Source: Thermoflexus hugenholtzii
GTDB taxonomy: Bacteria > Chloroflexota > Anaerolineae > Thermoflexales > Thermoflexaceae
Assembly: GCF_018771565.1 (NCBI RefSeq)
Contig: NZ_CP076326.1
Location: 744,001 to 808,000, forward strand
Reading direction: 5' to 3'
DNA: 64,000 nt
Shown here: piece by piece, positions 24,931-34,245 of the stretch
Position numbering within the stretch: the stretch's first letter is position 1
Layout of the letters: every line of letters begins with the position of its first letter
Program-made: the position numbers and the translations under genes
Notes under the pieces: model-generated
What the model saw: the letters and a program-made list of their open reading frames with translations, nothing else
What the model was told of the DNA's origin: nothing
Database searches by the model: none

Positions 24931-27423
24931 TCAGACAGCCAGGCCGTGCCGCCGCCGGATCGCCTGAATCTGCGCCCACAGCAGCCCCCGCCACGCGATC
25001 CCCGTCCGCCATCCACCCGGGCACGGAGTCCCGTCCAGCTCCTCGTGGCCCTTCACCGCCTCGATCCCCAGCCCGAGGTGCTCCAGGAGGAAGGCGATCA
25101 GCTCCGCCGTGGCGGTGAGCTGACCCTCCTTCGGGGGTTGCCTCCGGAAGTCCCCAATCAGCCCGATGCTCACGGAGCGCGTCGGATCGGCCCCTGCATG
25201 GGAAACCGCTGCCGTCAGGGGATGGATCCGGTAAAGGGTTCCATCTCCGGCCACCAGGAAATGATACGTCGGCCCGGGCAGCCCGAGCCGCTCCACCTGG
25301 AACGCAACGATCTGCTCCGCCGGGACGGCCGGATCGGTCCCGGTGTGATGGAGGACCAGCTCCCGGATCCCCCAGAGCGGGCGGGGCGGGAAGGGAGAGC
25401 GGGAGGGGAGGTCGCGCCAGCCGGGCTCCGGCAGCCCGGGGATCGGCAACCCGGTTTCTTTCAGGATCTGCTGCGTTGCCTCCCGAACGGCCGCGCCGGA
25501 AAGGGGGACAGCGCCGGCGGAGGGGAAGAGCTCATCGATCGTCCGGATCTGAGCAGGTCCCAGCCGGAAGCGGATCCCCAGCCACGCGCACAGCCGGGCG
25601 GCCCGGTCCAGCTGCACGGGGGCGAGCGGCTGGCCCTCCCGCCATCCGGCGATGGCGATGCCCACGCTGATGCGTCCGCAGCCGCCGGCGTGATCCGTCA
25701 TCGCCTCCAGCGGGAGGGTCCAGAAAACCCTTCCGTCCGCCGTGAGGTAAAAATGATAGGGAAAGCCCGGGCGTCCCTGACGCTCGATCAGGAAGTCCGC
25801 CAGGGTCTGCGGGGGCAGATCCCCGGGGATCTCCAGAGGATGCAGGATCAGATACCGGACCCCCTCCAGGGGGCGGCGGGGCCATGGGGAAGGCTTCCGG
25901 CGGGGCAGCAGGGGTTCGATCCACTCCAGGGAGAGGTTCAGGCGCTGGAGGTCCGCATCGGTCCAGGGGTGGGGGGCTGTCAGGACGCGGCCGGGATCCC
26001 CTTCCAGGGCGACGTCCAGGGCGTGCACCCAGCCGGCGCCTCCCTCCCATCGGACTCTCCACCATCGGCGGTCGGAGGTTGTCAGCTCGGCGACGCCCCG
26101 GCTCCCCGCCGGGAGCTCGGCGAGGGCGGGGGCGGTGGGGGAGGGCGCGAGGCGGAGCGCCGTGGCCCGGCGCAGGGTCAGCCGGACCGGGCCGTCGCGC
26201 CGCACCGGGATCTCCTGGGGATCGCCCTGGAGCGTGAGGGCTTCCCGGGGCGCCCAGCCCCACCGCCCCTGATCCGGCAGGAGCAGGGCGACCCAGCGGC
26301 CGTCCTCCGTCCGCTCGACGGCGAAGGCGGCCTGCCCGGTCGGGAGCGCCCGCCCGATGGGTTCTCCTTCCGGCCGATCGCGAAGCGGCGTCTCCATCCG
26401 GAGGGTGATGCGTGGGTATCGCTGGAGCCCCACATCCCATCGAAGGCGGGCCGTGAGCGCGCGGTCCAGATCGCGCAGCAATCCCGCCTTGCCCTCCATG
26501 AACCAGGGATCCACGCGTTGCCAGCGGTAGAGGGCCATGCAGCGGATCGGAGGATGGGCCGGATCCGCGTTCCAGCGGTGGATCTCCGCGTAGGCTTCGG
26601 AGATCCAGCCGGTGTCGGCGTCGGGCCAGGGGATGGGCCGGCCGCCCTGATCCCCCATAGAGGCCTCGGTAATGAAAAGGGGGAGATGGCGCAGGTGAGG
26701 CGGGATCGCCTCGATGAAGTCCTGATAGGCGCGGAAGCCCCATCGTCGGGCCTCATAGGGCGGCGGGCAGCGGAGGTCCCCGGTGAGGGCCTGAGGGTCC
26801 GCGCTCTGGCCGGCGATGTGAAGGGCGATCCCGTCCAGGTCCTCCCCCAGGGCGGTGATCAAATCGTGGAAGTAGACGATCCAGTCCCCGGTGGGGTTGC
26901 CGGGGTAACGGAGGATGGCCGTGAAGGGGGCCACGGCGGCCGGGATCACCCAGTCCTCCTCGTGCCCGGGCTGGTTGCGGATTTGCTCCCGACAGCGCTG
27001 GAAGCAACGGGCGTAGCGCTCCGGGGTGATCCATTCCGCGGCCTCGCAGACGGCGCCGCGGGGGTCGAGGCGAGCGCCGGGCTGTTGCTGGGGGTGGTTG
27101 GGCTCGTTCCCGATGATCCAGATATGCGCCCCCGGCGAGGCGGCGACGAAGCGGGCGCAGCGCCGGGCGAAGGCTTCGTAGCGGTCGGAGGAGGGGAGGG
27201 TGCCGTTCGGATAGCGGCCGTGGTTGAGGACCACGATCACCCCGAAGCCCGCGTCCGCCCATTCCTGATAGATGGATCCGCGGCCGCTAAGATCCTCGGG
27301 GTCGGCCCCGATGGTCTCCTCGAAGATCACCCAGCCGGTCACGCCCGCGGCGCGGAACCGCTCCCGCCATGGGCCCGGGTCGTGGATGCCGTAAAGATAG
27401 ACTGGCAGGCTCCGCCCCACCAT
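24931..27423 (-). CDS. Glycosidase-like protein fused to SH3b and two N-acetylmuramoyl-L-alanine amidase (Amidase_2) domains
   Basis: An 830-residue multidomain protein. Residues 1-330 resemble a TIM-barrel glycoside hydrolase (IIGNEPNHP and LFITEAS hold two candidate catalytic Glu). SH3-like segments follow (GWVHALDVAL). The first Amidase_2 unit is degenerate (LILHPLE where HHT is expected). The second unit is intact: ELVLHHTGT, VSHAGADP and GHEELDGTPCPG give the zinc ligands. The product would cleave peptidoglycan at MurNAc-L-Ala bonds. ATG 27423 has GGAGG five bases upstream. No signal peptide is visible, which is odd for a wall hydrolase and recalls phage-type lysins. Confidence 0.8.
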   Translation of the reverse strand: MVGRSLPVYLYGIHDPGPWRERFRAAGVTGWVIFEETIGADPEDLSGRGSIYQEWADAGFGVIVVLNHGRYPNGTLPSSDRYEAFARRCARFVAASPGAHIWIIGNEPNHPQQQPGARLDPRGAVCEAAEWITPERYARCFQRCREQIRNQPGHEEDWVIPAAVAPFTAILRYPGNPTGDWIVYFHDLITALGEDLDGIALHIAGQSADPQALTGDLRCPPPYEARRWGFRAYQDFIEAIPPHLRHLPLFITEASMGDQGGRPIPWPDADTGWISEAYAEIHRWNADPAHPPIRCMALYRWQRVDPWFMEGKAGLLRDLDRALTARLRWDVGLQRYPRITLRMETPLRDRPEGEPIGRALPTGQAAFAVERTEDGRWVALLLPDQGRWGWAPREALTLQGDPQEIPVRRDGPVRLTLRRATALRLAPSPTAPALAELPAGSRGVAELTTSDRRWWRVRWEGGAGWVHALDVALEGDPGRVLTAPHPWTDADLQRLNLSLEWIEPLLPRRKPSPWPRRPLEGVRYLILHPLEIPGDLPPQTLADFLIERQGRPGFPYHFYLTADGRVFWTLPLEAMTDHAGGCGRISVGIAIAGWREGQPLAPVQLDRAARLCAWLGIRFRLGPAQIRTIDELFPSAGAVPLSGAAVREATQQILKETGLPIPGLPEPGWRDLPSRSPFPPRPLWGIRELVLHHTGTDPAVPAEQIVAFQVERLGLPGPTYHFLVAGDGTLYRIHPLTAAVSHAGADPTRSVSIGLIGDFRRQPPKEGQLTATAELIAFLLEHLGLGIEAVKGHEELDGTPCPGGWRTGIAWRGLLWAQIQAIRRRHGLAV

Positions 27424-27494
27424 CGCAGCCTCCATGCCGGGTTTACATCCGCCCGAGCCTTTCGGCAAGCAACAGGGTGAGAGCGGCGTCCGCT

Positions 27495-28712
27495 TTACCC
27501 GATGCCGGGCGGATCCGGATCTTCCCGGAGGAAGCCGGCCTGCACGTGGAAGCGCCGGACCCGCTCCCGGAAATCGGGCGCGAAGAGCATGGGATCGGTG
27601 GTGGTGAGGATGGCCTGTTCCGCATCCTCCAGGACCCGGAGCAGGTAGCGACGGCGTTCCTCGTCGAGCTCCGCCATGACCTCATCCAGCAGCAGGAGCG
27701 GGCTTTCCCGGAACACGGAGGCCAGCCAGCGGGCCGCGGCGAGCTTGAAGGCCAGGATGGCGGTCCGCTGCTGTCCCCGGGAGCCGTAAAGGCCGATGTC
27801 CACGCCGTCCACGATGAAGCGCAGGTCGTCCCGGTGGGGGCCGACCCGGGTGCTCCCCCGCCGGATATCCGCGGCCCGTTCCCGGAGCAGCGCCTTCCGG
27901 AAGATCTCGGCCAGCTCGGCCTCGGCCAATCCCTGACCCCACAGGAGGGCGTCCAGGGCCATCTGCCCCTCGACCTGGGCGGGGTCCAGGCCGGGGATGT
28001 AGCGCAGCATCAGGGGCTCCCCGCCGCTGAGAGTCCGATGGATCTCCTCGGCGTAGCCGGCGATGGCGTGCAGGGCGCGGGCCCGCTGGCCCATCAGCGG
28101 CGCTCCATAGCGGGCCACCGATTCGTCCCACAGGTCCAGCTGGCCGGGATCCCCGCCCTCTTCCTGAAGGCGGCGGAGCAGGGCGTTGCGCTGGGCGAGG
28201 GCCCGCTGATAGGCGGCCAGGGTTCGGGCGAAGGCGGGGGAGGTCTGGGCGATGAGCAGATCCATCAGCCGCCGTCGTTCGGCGGGGGGTCCGCCCACCA
28301 CCTCCACATCCTGGGGGGTGAACACCACCACGGCGGCCTGTCCGAAGAGGTCCAGGGCCCGATGGGGGACGCCGTTGATCCGCACCTGTTTGCGGAGGGA
28401 GGCGATCTCCGGGGAGGGGGTTCCCCCTTCGGCGACCAGGGCGATCTCCAGGCGCACCGGGCCATCCTGGCGCACGAACTCGGCGATCACCCGGGCGAAG
28501 GGCATGGGATCCCGCCAGGCGGCCCAGTGGATCAGCTCCCGGTCGCTCCCGGTGCGGAAGGAGTGGCCGGTGGCGGCGTAAGCGATGGCCTCGAGTAGGT
28601 TGGTCTTCCCCTGGGCGTTCCCCCCGTAGACCATGATCACCCGCGGCTCGAGACGCCACTCGAGCCGCGCGTAGTTTCGGAACTGGGTCAGGCTGAGAGA
28701 GCGGAGCCACAT
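27495..28712 (-). CDS. recF: DNA replication and repair protein RecF
   Basis: A 405-residue SMC-like ATPase. The start MWLRSLSLTQFRNY is the classic RecF N-terminus. Walker A is GGNAQGKTNLLEAI (about residue 31), a signature-like GSRGQQR segment follows near 330, and Walker B is LLLLDEVMAELD. RecF loads RecA at gaps with RecO and RecR. Length is usual (360-400). It is not beside dnaA, dnaN or gyrB, unlike the classic origin arrangement. It is divergent from the sugar ABC permease operon, sharing a 105-bp intergenic region. Confidence 0.95.
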   Translation of the reverse strand: MWLRSLSLTQFRNYARLEWRLEPRVIMVYGGNAQGKTNLLEAIAYAATGHSFRTGSDRELIHWAAWRDPMPFARVIAEFVRQDGPVRLEIALVAEGGTPSPEIASLRKQVRINGVPHRALDLFGQAAVVVFTPQDVEVVGGPPAERRRLMDLLIAQTSPAFARTLAAYQRALAQRNALLRRLQEEGGDPGQLDLWDESVARYGAPLMGQRARALHAIAGYAEEIHRTLSGGEPLMLRYIPGLDPAQVEGQMALDALLWGQGLAEAELAEIFRKALLRERAADIRRGSTRVGPHRDDLRFIVDGVDIGLYGSRGQQRTAILAFKLAAARWLASVFRESPLLLLDEVMAELDEERRRYLLRVLEDAEQAILTTTDPMLFAPDFRERVRRFHVQAGFLREDPDPPGIG

Positions 28713-28817
28713 CCCCGGGCTCGTGTTCGGGATCTCAAGCGCTCGACGCTCAGGGATATAATCATAGCCGATCCTCGATGAACGATCCGGGCTCTCCGGA
28801 AGGTCAGGAGGTGGGAG

Positions 28818-29840
28818 ATGAGGCGTGGGGAGAGGGATCCGGCCCTCGAGGCGGAAGCCTCCCGGCCGGCGGCGCGTGCCGTGCCGGCTCCCCGATGGCG
28901 GGAACGGGCGTGGGAGCTCCGGCGTCGGATCGAGGCCGGGCTGCCGGTCCTGTTGATCGCTCCCTCGGCCCTGGCGGTGGGGATCTTCGTTTACGGGTTC
29001 ATCGGCTGGACGGTCTACGTGTCGATGACCCGCTGGAACGATGTGCTGCCGGATTACACCTTCGTGGGCCTCCGCAATTACGTTGGCCTGTTCCAGACCC
29101 CTCGCTTCCAGGCGGACATCCGCAACACGGTGGTTTTCACTGCCTTCTTCCTGCTGGGGGCGGTCCTGCTGGGCTTCTTCGCGGCGCTCCTTCTGGATCA
29201 GCGGGTGAAAGGGGAGGCGTTCTTCCGCAGCGTCTTCCTGTTCCCCATGGCCATCTCCTTCATCGTGACCGGGATCGCCTGGCAGTGGCTGTTCAACCCG
29301 CAGACGGGGATCAACCTCCTGCTCCGGCAAGCGGGCTACGCGGGGCCGCTCCCCCGCTGGTTCACGGATCCGACGATCATGTTCGGCGTGAAGGTGGGGG
29401 CCATCCAGGTGGGGATCCCCGTCGCGCTGATCCCGGTGGTCATCGCGGCCACCTGGCAGCTCTCCGGGTTCACCATGGCGATGTATCTGGCCGGCCTGCG
29501 GGGGATCCCGGAGGAGCTGCGGGAGGCGGCCCGGGTGGATGGGGCGAGCGAGTGGCAGGTTTATCGCTATGTGGTGCTGCCGCTGTTGCGGCCGGTGACC
29601 CTGAGCGCCCTGATCGTGCTGGGGCACATCTCCCTGAAGATCTTTGACCTCACGGTGGCCATGACCGGCAGCGGCCCGGGCTTCGCCACGGACATGCCCG
29701 CGTATTTCATGTTCGAGACCACCTTCCGGGGGAACCATTTCGCCCAGGGGGCGGCCATCGCCACGCTGATGCTGATTATGGTGGCGGCCCTCATCATCCC
29801 GTATCTGCGCTACAGCCTGAGCCGGGAGGCCGAGCTATGA
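28818..29840 (+). CDS. Sugar ABC transporter permease (MalF/UgpA-like)
   Basis: A 340-residue permease. A charged N-terminal tail of about 40 residues leads into six membrane spans. The EAA loop, which docks to the ATPase, reads EELREAARVDGASEWQVYRY. This fits the MalF/LacF-type first permease of CUT1 carbohydrate importers. The ATG at 28818 is preceded by AGGAGGTGGGAG. It overlaps the second permease by ATGA (29837-29840). Neither the binding protein nor the ATPase gene is adjacent, so they must be outside this segment or encoded elsewhere. A TATAAT at 28757-28762 may be its -10 box, though no good -35 is seen. Confidence 0.9.
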   Translation: MRRGERDPALEAEASRPAARAVPAPRWRERAWELRRRIEAGLPVLLIAPSALAVGIFVYGFIGWTVYVSMTRWNDVLPDYTFVGLRNYVGLFQTPRFQADIRNTVVFTAFFLLGAVLLGFFAALLLDQRVKGEAFFRSVFLFPMAISFIVTGIAWQWLFNPQTGINLLLRQAGYAGPLPRWFTDPTIMFGVKVGAIQVGIPVALIPVVIAATWQLSGFTMAMYLAGLRGIPEELREAARVDGASEWQVYRYVVLPLLRPVTLSALIVLGHISLKIFDLTVAMTGSGPGFATDMPAYFMFETTFRGNHFAQGAAIATLMLIMVAALIIPYLRYSLSREAEL

Positions 29841-30652
29841 AGGCGGGCCGCGTCCTGATCTACCTGGCCTTGATCGGCCTCACCGTTTTCTATCTGCTGC
29901 CGGTCTACGTCCTGTTCCTCACCGGCCTCAAAAGCTTCGCCGAGGCCGACCTCACCCGGATGTGGAACTGGCCGACGCAGCCTTCCCTGGCCGCCTTCGC
30001 CAAGGCCTGGGAGAAGCTCTCGCCGAACTTCATGAACAGCGTCTATCTGGTGATCCCCGCCACGCTGATCTCCTCCCTGATCGGCTCCGTCAACGGCTAC
30101 ATCCTTTCCAAATGGCGCTTCCGGGGGTCGGAGATCCTGTTCCCGGCCATCCTCTTCGGGATGTTCATCCCGTATCAGAGCATCCTGATCCCCCTGGTGC
30201 GTTTCCTGCAATCCATCGGCCTTTACGGCAGCATCCCCGGCCTCATCCTGGTTCACGTGGTGTATGGCATCCCCATCACCTCCCTGATCTTCCGCAACTA
30301 TTACGCCTCGATCCCCGGGGAGCTGGTGGAGGCGGCCAAGATCGATGGGGCCTCTCTGTTCGGGATCTACCGCTGGGTGATGCTGCCCCTCTCCCAGCCG
30401 GGATTCGCGGTGGTGGCCATCTGGCAGTTCACGCAGATCTGGAACGACTTCCTGTTTGCGGTGACGGTGACGAACAAGCCGGCCCAGCAGCCCATCACGG
30501 TGGCGTTGCAGAACCTGGCGGGCAGCCAGATCGTCGAGTGGAACGTTCAGATGGCGGGGGCGCTGCTGGCGGCGCTGCCTACGCTGCTGGTTTACGTTTT
30601 TCTGGGCCGCTTCTTCCTGCGGGGTCTGCTGGCCGGGGCGCTGAAGGGATGA
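29837..30652 (+). CDS. Sugar ABC transporter permease (MalG/UgpE-like)
   Basis: A 271-residue permease with six membrane spans. The EAA loop ELVEAAKIDGASLFGIYRWVMLPL is in the usual position after the fourth span. It is the MalG-type second permease of the CUT1 importer and is translationally coupled to the first permease. Substrate is likely a mono- or oligosaccharide, but none can be named. It is followed by the terminator and tRNA-Leu on the other strand. Confidence 0.9.
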   Translation: MKAGRVLIYLALIGLTVFYLLPVYVLFLTGLKSFAEADLTRMWNWPTQPSLAAFAKAWEKLSPNFMNSVYLVIPATLISSLIGSVNGYILSKWRFRGSEILFPAILFGMFIPYQSILIPLVRFLQSIGLYGSIPGLILVHVVYGIPITSLIFRNYYASIPGELVEAAKIDGASLFGIYRWVMLPLSQPGFAVVAIWQFTQIWNDFLFAVTVTNKPAQQPITVALQNLAGSQIVEWNVQMAGALLAALPTLLVYVFLGRFFLRGLLAGALKG

Positions 30653-30670
30653 ACCGGACGGACGCTCTTT

Positions 30671-30700
30671 ACAAAAAACCCCGGCGGCAGGGCCGGGGTT
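30671..30700 (-). terminator. Intrinsic terminator downstream of tRNA-Leu
   Basis: On the minus strand a 9-bp stem AACCCCGGC/GCCGGGGTT (30700-30692 with 30685-30677) with a six-base loop is followed by a T-run (30678-30673). Confidence 0.8.
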
Positions 30701-30707
30701 GGGGCAG

Positions 30708-30792
30708 TGCCCGGGGCGGGATTTGAACCCGCACGGCCTTAGGGGCCAGCGCCCCCTCAAGACGCCGCGTCTGCCTGTTCCGCCACCCGGGC
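30708..30792 (-). tRNA. tRNA-Leu (anticodon GAG)
   Basis: Read on the minus strand, an 85-nt class II tRNA: acceptor GCCCGGG/CCCGGGC with discriminator A, D arm GCGGAACAGGCAGACGC, anticodon stem GCGTC/GGCGC with loop TTGAGGG (anticodon GAG, reads CTC/CTT), a long variable arm, and a T arm with TTCAAAT. CCA is not encoded. Confidence 0.95.
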
Positions 30793-30804
30793 AAGACCAC
30801 TGTA

Positions 30805-30834
30805 ATTATAATAGGGCGACAGGCGGTTCGACAA
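30805..30834 (-). promoter_or_regulatory. Promoter of tRNA-Leu
   Basis: On the minus strand TTGTCG (30834-30829) and a perfect TATAAT (30810-30805) are separated by 18 bases; the tRNA begins 12 bases after the -10 box. Confidence 0.7.
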
Positions 30835-30947
30835 GGCCCTGGGATTCCCCTCGGAAGGCTTTCCGGGCGCTTCCCCAGAGGATCCGGGTGGGAGGCGGCC
30901 GGCGGCGTGGATCCCCCCAATCGGACGATGCGGACAGGAGGAACGGG

Positions 30948-32276
30948 ATGGCCCTGCACCCTCGACGGGCGAGCCCTGAAGAGCGGAAGGCGCTCCTCCT
31001 GATGGAGCGAACGGGCTACATCCCGCTTGAGCTCACCCCCTATTTTGCCTGGCGGATCAGCGAGGAGCGGCGGGAGGAGTATGACCGTCGGGCCATTCGG
31101 GTCGATTCCCCTCTGGCCGACTTGTTGAAAAAGCTGCCGGCCCCCTGGCTCGGCGCCATCGCCCGGAATCTGGGCGTAAAGAAGCAGGGGAAGAAGCAGG
31201 ATTGGATCCCCCGCATCGTTTCCCGTCTGAAGGATCCGGAGCGGCTTCGGGAGATCGTGCGGGGGTTGCCGGTGGACGCCCGCCTGGCTCTGGCCGGGGT
31301 CCTGGAGCGGGGCGGCTGGGGGCCCCTTTCGGATCTGGAGCGGGAGTTCGGCGCGATGGCCGGAGACGGGTGGTTCTGGGAGGACGAGCCGCCCCGATCG
31401 ATCCTGGGGCAACTGCGAGCGCACGGCCTGCTCTTCATCGGTCAGGCCCGGGTGGGCCGGCGGCGCCGTCAGGTGGCGGTCATCCCGAAGGACCTCCGGG
31501 AGCCCCTGGCGCAGTGGCTTCGGGATCCCGAGGCGCTCCCCCCGGAGGCCCGTTCGCGGACGGCGACGACGCGCGCCCTCGAGCGGCTGGCGGCCTTCTA
31601 TGCCACCCTCGAGCGTCCGCTCCTCCCCCTGGAGGATCTGAACGACTTCCTGCGACAGGTCCACCCCCGGCAGGTCCTGGAGGTGGAGGAGGATGTGGAG
31701 GATTTCCTCCTGGGGATGGAAGACCTGGAGATGAAGTCCGCGGACGATGTGGCGGGCCATCATCTGAGCCTCTGGATGAGGCGCTTGAGGTATCTCTACG
31801 TCGGGGAGGTGCCCCTGGCCCGCAAGCGCCGGATGCTGAGGACCACGGCGCGGCTTTATCAGTTCCTGGCGGAGCGGGGGCGGGTGATGCCGATCACCGC
31901 GGAGCGGATCTCCGAGGCGGTGGCGGAGATCACCGCTCCGACGCGGGGCCTTGGGAAGATCCCGTTGCCGCCGCCCCTCGGAGGGGAGTTGTTGATGCGG
32001 CTGCAGGATCCGGAGGGCAACGAATACGACCTCGTCATGAACGATTACTGGCTGGTGGCCGCCTGCGCCGTGCTGTTCACGGGGGACTGGGACGCGATGG
32101 AGGAGGAGGCGGCCCGGGCTCGGGATGGGGCGCGCAAGCGGGAGCGCATCCGGTGGCTGCGCCGGCTGCCGGAATGGGTCTGGATGGAGCTGCTCACGAT
32201 GTTCGATCCGGAGGAGATTGATTTCATTCGGGAGTGGTTTTACGAGCACGAGATGTCCGAGCTGAGCGCGTGGTGA
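30948..32276 (+). CDS. Protein of unknown function, basic/helical, possibly winged-helix
   Basis: A 442-residue soluble protein with no family I recognise. The ATG at 30948 has AGGAGG six bases upstream. Residues about 55-95 (ADLLKKLPAPWLGAIARNLG followed by a Lys-rich stretch) look like a small SAP-like helical DNA-binding module. Residues about 110-180 (GVLERGGWGPLSDLEREF and ILGQLRAHGLLFIG) resemble a winged-helix unit. The rest is mostly charged helix with a Glu-rich C-terminus. No signal peptide or membrane span. It stands alone between tRNA-Leu and a convergent Uma2 gene. Codon use is like the neighbours. A nucleic-acid-related role is only a guess. Confidence 0.75.
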   Translation: MALHPRRASPEERKALLLMERTGYIPLELTPYFAWRISEERREEYDRRAIRVDSPLADLLKKLPAPWLGAIARNLGVKKQGKKQDWIPRIVSRLKDPERLREIVRGLPVDARLALAGVLERGGWGPLSDLEREFGAMAGDGWFWEDEPPRSILGQLRAHGLLFIGQARVGRRRRQVAVIPKDLREPLAQWLRDPEALPPEARSRTATTRALERLAAFYATLERPLLPLEDLNDFLRQVHPRQVLEVEEDVEDFLLGMEDLEMKSADDVAGHHLSLWMRRLRYLYVGEVPLARKRRMLRTTARLYQFLAERGRVMPITAERISEAVAEITAPTRGLGKIPLPPPLGGELLMRLQDPEGNEYDLVMNDYWLVAACAVLFTGDWDAMEEEAARARDGARKRERIRWLRRLPEWVWMELLTMFDPEEIDFIREWFYEHEMSELSAW

Positions 32277-32315
32277 GGGGGAGCGGCCGCCCGGCGCCCG
32301 GGGGAGAGGGGTCCT

Positions 32316-32912
32316 TCAATCTCCGAGCACCTCCTCCACCCGCACCGTGAATCCCTCCAGGAGGCCGGACGCGGCCGTCTCCCCCGGCCCCCATTTGCCC
32401 TGCAAGACGTAGGCGCCGCGCCGCAGCGTATAAACCTCCACCGTCCGTGCCTCAGGGTCCACGATCCAGTATTCCAGCACTCCGGCCCGGGCATACTCCT
32501 GAAACTTCTCCATTCGATCCACACGGCTTGTGGAAGGGGAGGTGACCTCGATGATCAGATCCGGCACGCCGCAGACCTGTTCCCCGATGCGGTCGGCATG
32601 CGCCTTGAGGAAGAAGAAGATGTCGGGTTCGCGGATCTTGCCCGGCCACAAGCGCACGGGCAGCGGGGCGATGCGCACCTCGCCGAGATCGCGCGCCCTC
32701 ACGAACTCCCTCAGGCGGACAGCGAGCTCCAGCACCGCGACCTGGTGGCGGTTTGTGGGATGCGGCGGCACGATCAGCTCCCCCTCCGAGAGCTCAACGT
32801 AGCGATGGGTGTCCGGCAGGGCGAAGTAATCCTCCTCCGTCCACTGCCCCGGGGGAGGGAACAGCTCGGCCACAGACGCCTGACGTCGCCTTCGAAGGCC
32901 CCCCGATGCCAT
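32316..32912 (-). CDS. Uma2-family (DUF820) putative endonuclease
   Basis: A 198-residue protein. The Uma2 core is clear: TEEDYFALPDTHRYVELSEGELIV, then EPDIFFF and LIIEVTSPST, which supply the Asp and Glu of a PD-(D/E)XK-like nuclease site, and LEYWIVDPEARTVEVY. Family function is not established; it is very abundant in Cyanobacteria and Chloroflexota. ATG 32912 is supported by GGAGGAGG seven bases upstream; longer frames have no such site. A second Uma2 gene lies at 49191-49838 in this window. It converges with the unknown 442-residue gene. Confidence 0.85.
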   Translation of the reverse strand: MASGGLRRRRQASVAELFPPPGQWTEEDYFALPDTHRYVELSEGELIVPPHPTNRHQVAVLELAVRLREFVRARDLGEVRIAPLPVRLWPGKIREPDIFFFLKAHADRIGEQVCGVPDLIIEVTSPSTSRVDRMEKFQEYARAGVLEYWIVDPEARTVEVYTLRRGAYVLQGKWGPGETAASGLLEGFTVRVEEVLGD

Positions 32913-33133
32913 GTCCGGCCTCCTCCGCACGCCCGGCTCCGACCCCCTGCAGGGAAGAGCCCCGCCGGCCGGCTCGGTCTCCGCAAGGCCCATTATATCG
33001 GGAATGCGGCATCCTTTGCCCGAGCGGCCGAGGGCGGCCGGCGAAAGGGGCCGTCCGCGAATGGGAGCCACGAATGCACGGATGATATACTCTGGGCCTC
33101 AGAGGCCGGATTCGCGCATGAGGGAGGTCTCTG

Positions 33134-34228
33134 ATGCGCACCTATGCCATCCCGCTGGTCCCGGGGCCGACGACGGTCCCGGCGGAGATCCGGGCGGCCT
33201 ATCAGGAGGACTACGGCTCGGCGGACCTGGAGCCGGAATATTACGAGCTCTATGCGGAGACCCAGGAGCAGTTGCGGGCCATCCTGGGGACCCGCAACGC
33301 GGTGGTGATCATGACCGGGGAGGCCATGGTGGTCCTCTGGGGGGCGCTCAAGAGCGTCCTGCGCCCGGGGGATCGGGTGGTGGCGGTGGCCACCGGGGTC
33401 TTCGGCTACGGCATCGCTGACATGGCCCGCCGCATCGGCGCCGAGGTGGAGGTGGTCGGGTTCGCCCATGACGAGGCCGCCGACCCGGCGCGGGTGGAGG
33501 AGGCCATCCGGCGGGTCCGCCCCAAGATGGTCACCATGGTCCACTGCGAGACGCCCTCCGGGATCCTCAACCCGGTGGCCGAGGTGGGGGCGCTGGTGGA
33601 TCGCTACGACGTGCCGCTCTTCTACGTCGACGCCGTCTCCAGCGCCGCGGGGGTCCCCCTGCGGGTGGACGAGTGGCGCATCGATCTGTGTCTGGTGGGC
33701 ACCCAGAAGTGCCTCTCGGCGCTGCCGGACCTGGGGATCGTGACGGTGAGCGAGCGGGCCTGGGAGATCGTGCGGGAGGTGGACTATGCGGGCTACGATG
33801 CCCTGGGCCCCTTCCGCACCGCCCTGGAGGACCGCTGGTTCCCTTACACGCCGTCCTGGCATGCGCTGGCAGCCCTGAACGTGGCGTGTCGGCGGGTGCT
33901 GGGGGAGGGGCTGGAGAACGTCTTCCGTCGCCACGAAGAGGTGGCGGCCTACTGCCGGGAGCGGTTGAAGGCCATGGGGCTTCGCCTCTTCCCCCGACGG
34001 GAGGAATGGTCTTCGCCCACCGTCACCGCGGTCTACGTCCCGGAGGATCTGCCCTGGCCGGAGCTGGATCGCCGCCTGCGGGCGCGGGGGATGGGGGTGG
34101 GCGGGAGCCTGGGGCCGCTGGCCGGGAAGGTGTTCCGCATCGGCCACATGGGCGCCCAGGCGGATCCGGAGCTCGTGCGGCGGGGGATGGACGTGCTGGA
34201 GGAGGCCCTCGCCGAAGCCCGATCGTAG
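33134..34228 (+). CDS. Class V aminotransferase (alanine/serine-glyoxylate aminotransferase family)
   Basis: A 364-residue PLP enzyme. N-terminal LVPGPTTVP is the usual start of the AGXT/SGAT family. DAVSSAAGVPL carries the PLP-contact Asp, and the Schiff-base lysine lies in GTQKCLSALP. RIGHMG near the C-terminus binds the substrate carboxylate. It transfers an amino group from alanine or serine to glyoxylate, or acts on related acids such as ureidoglycine. ATG 33134 is preceded by GAGGGAGG. With the GlcF-like subunit elsewhere in the window, glyoxylate metabolism is plausible, but the genes are 22 kb apart. The hairpin repeat array starts 18 bp after its stop. Confidence 0.85.
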   Translation: MRTYAIPLVPGPTTVPAEIRAAYQEDYGSADLEPEYYELYAETQEQLRAILGTRNAVVIMTGEAMVVLWGALKSVLRPGDRVVAVATGVFGYGIADMARRIGAEVEVVGFAHDEAADPARVEEAIRRVRPKMVTMVHCETPSGILNPVAEVGALVDRYDVPLFYVDAVSSAAGVPLRVDEWRIDLCLVGTQKCLSALPDLGIVTVSERAWEIVREVDYAGYDALGPFRTALEDRWFPYTPSWHALAALNVACRRVLGEGLENVFRRHEEVAAYCRERLKAMGLRLFPRREEWSSPTVTAVYVPEDLPWPELDRRLRARGMGVGGSLGPLAGKVFRIGHMGAQADPELVRRGMDVLEEALAEARS

Positions 34229-34245
34229 GTCGAGATGGATTTCGC

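Noticed and set aside
28757-28762. TATAAT as the -10 box of the sugar ABC permease operon
   Set aside because: No acceptable -35 hexamer at 16-18 bp on either strand; mentioned only in the gene entry.
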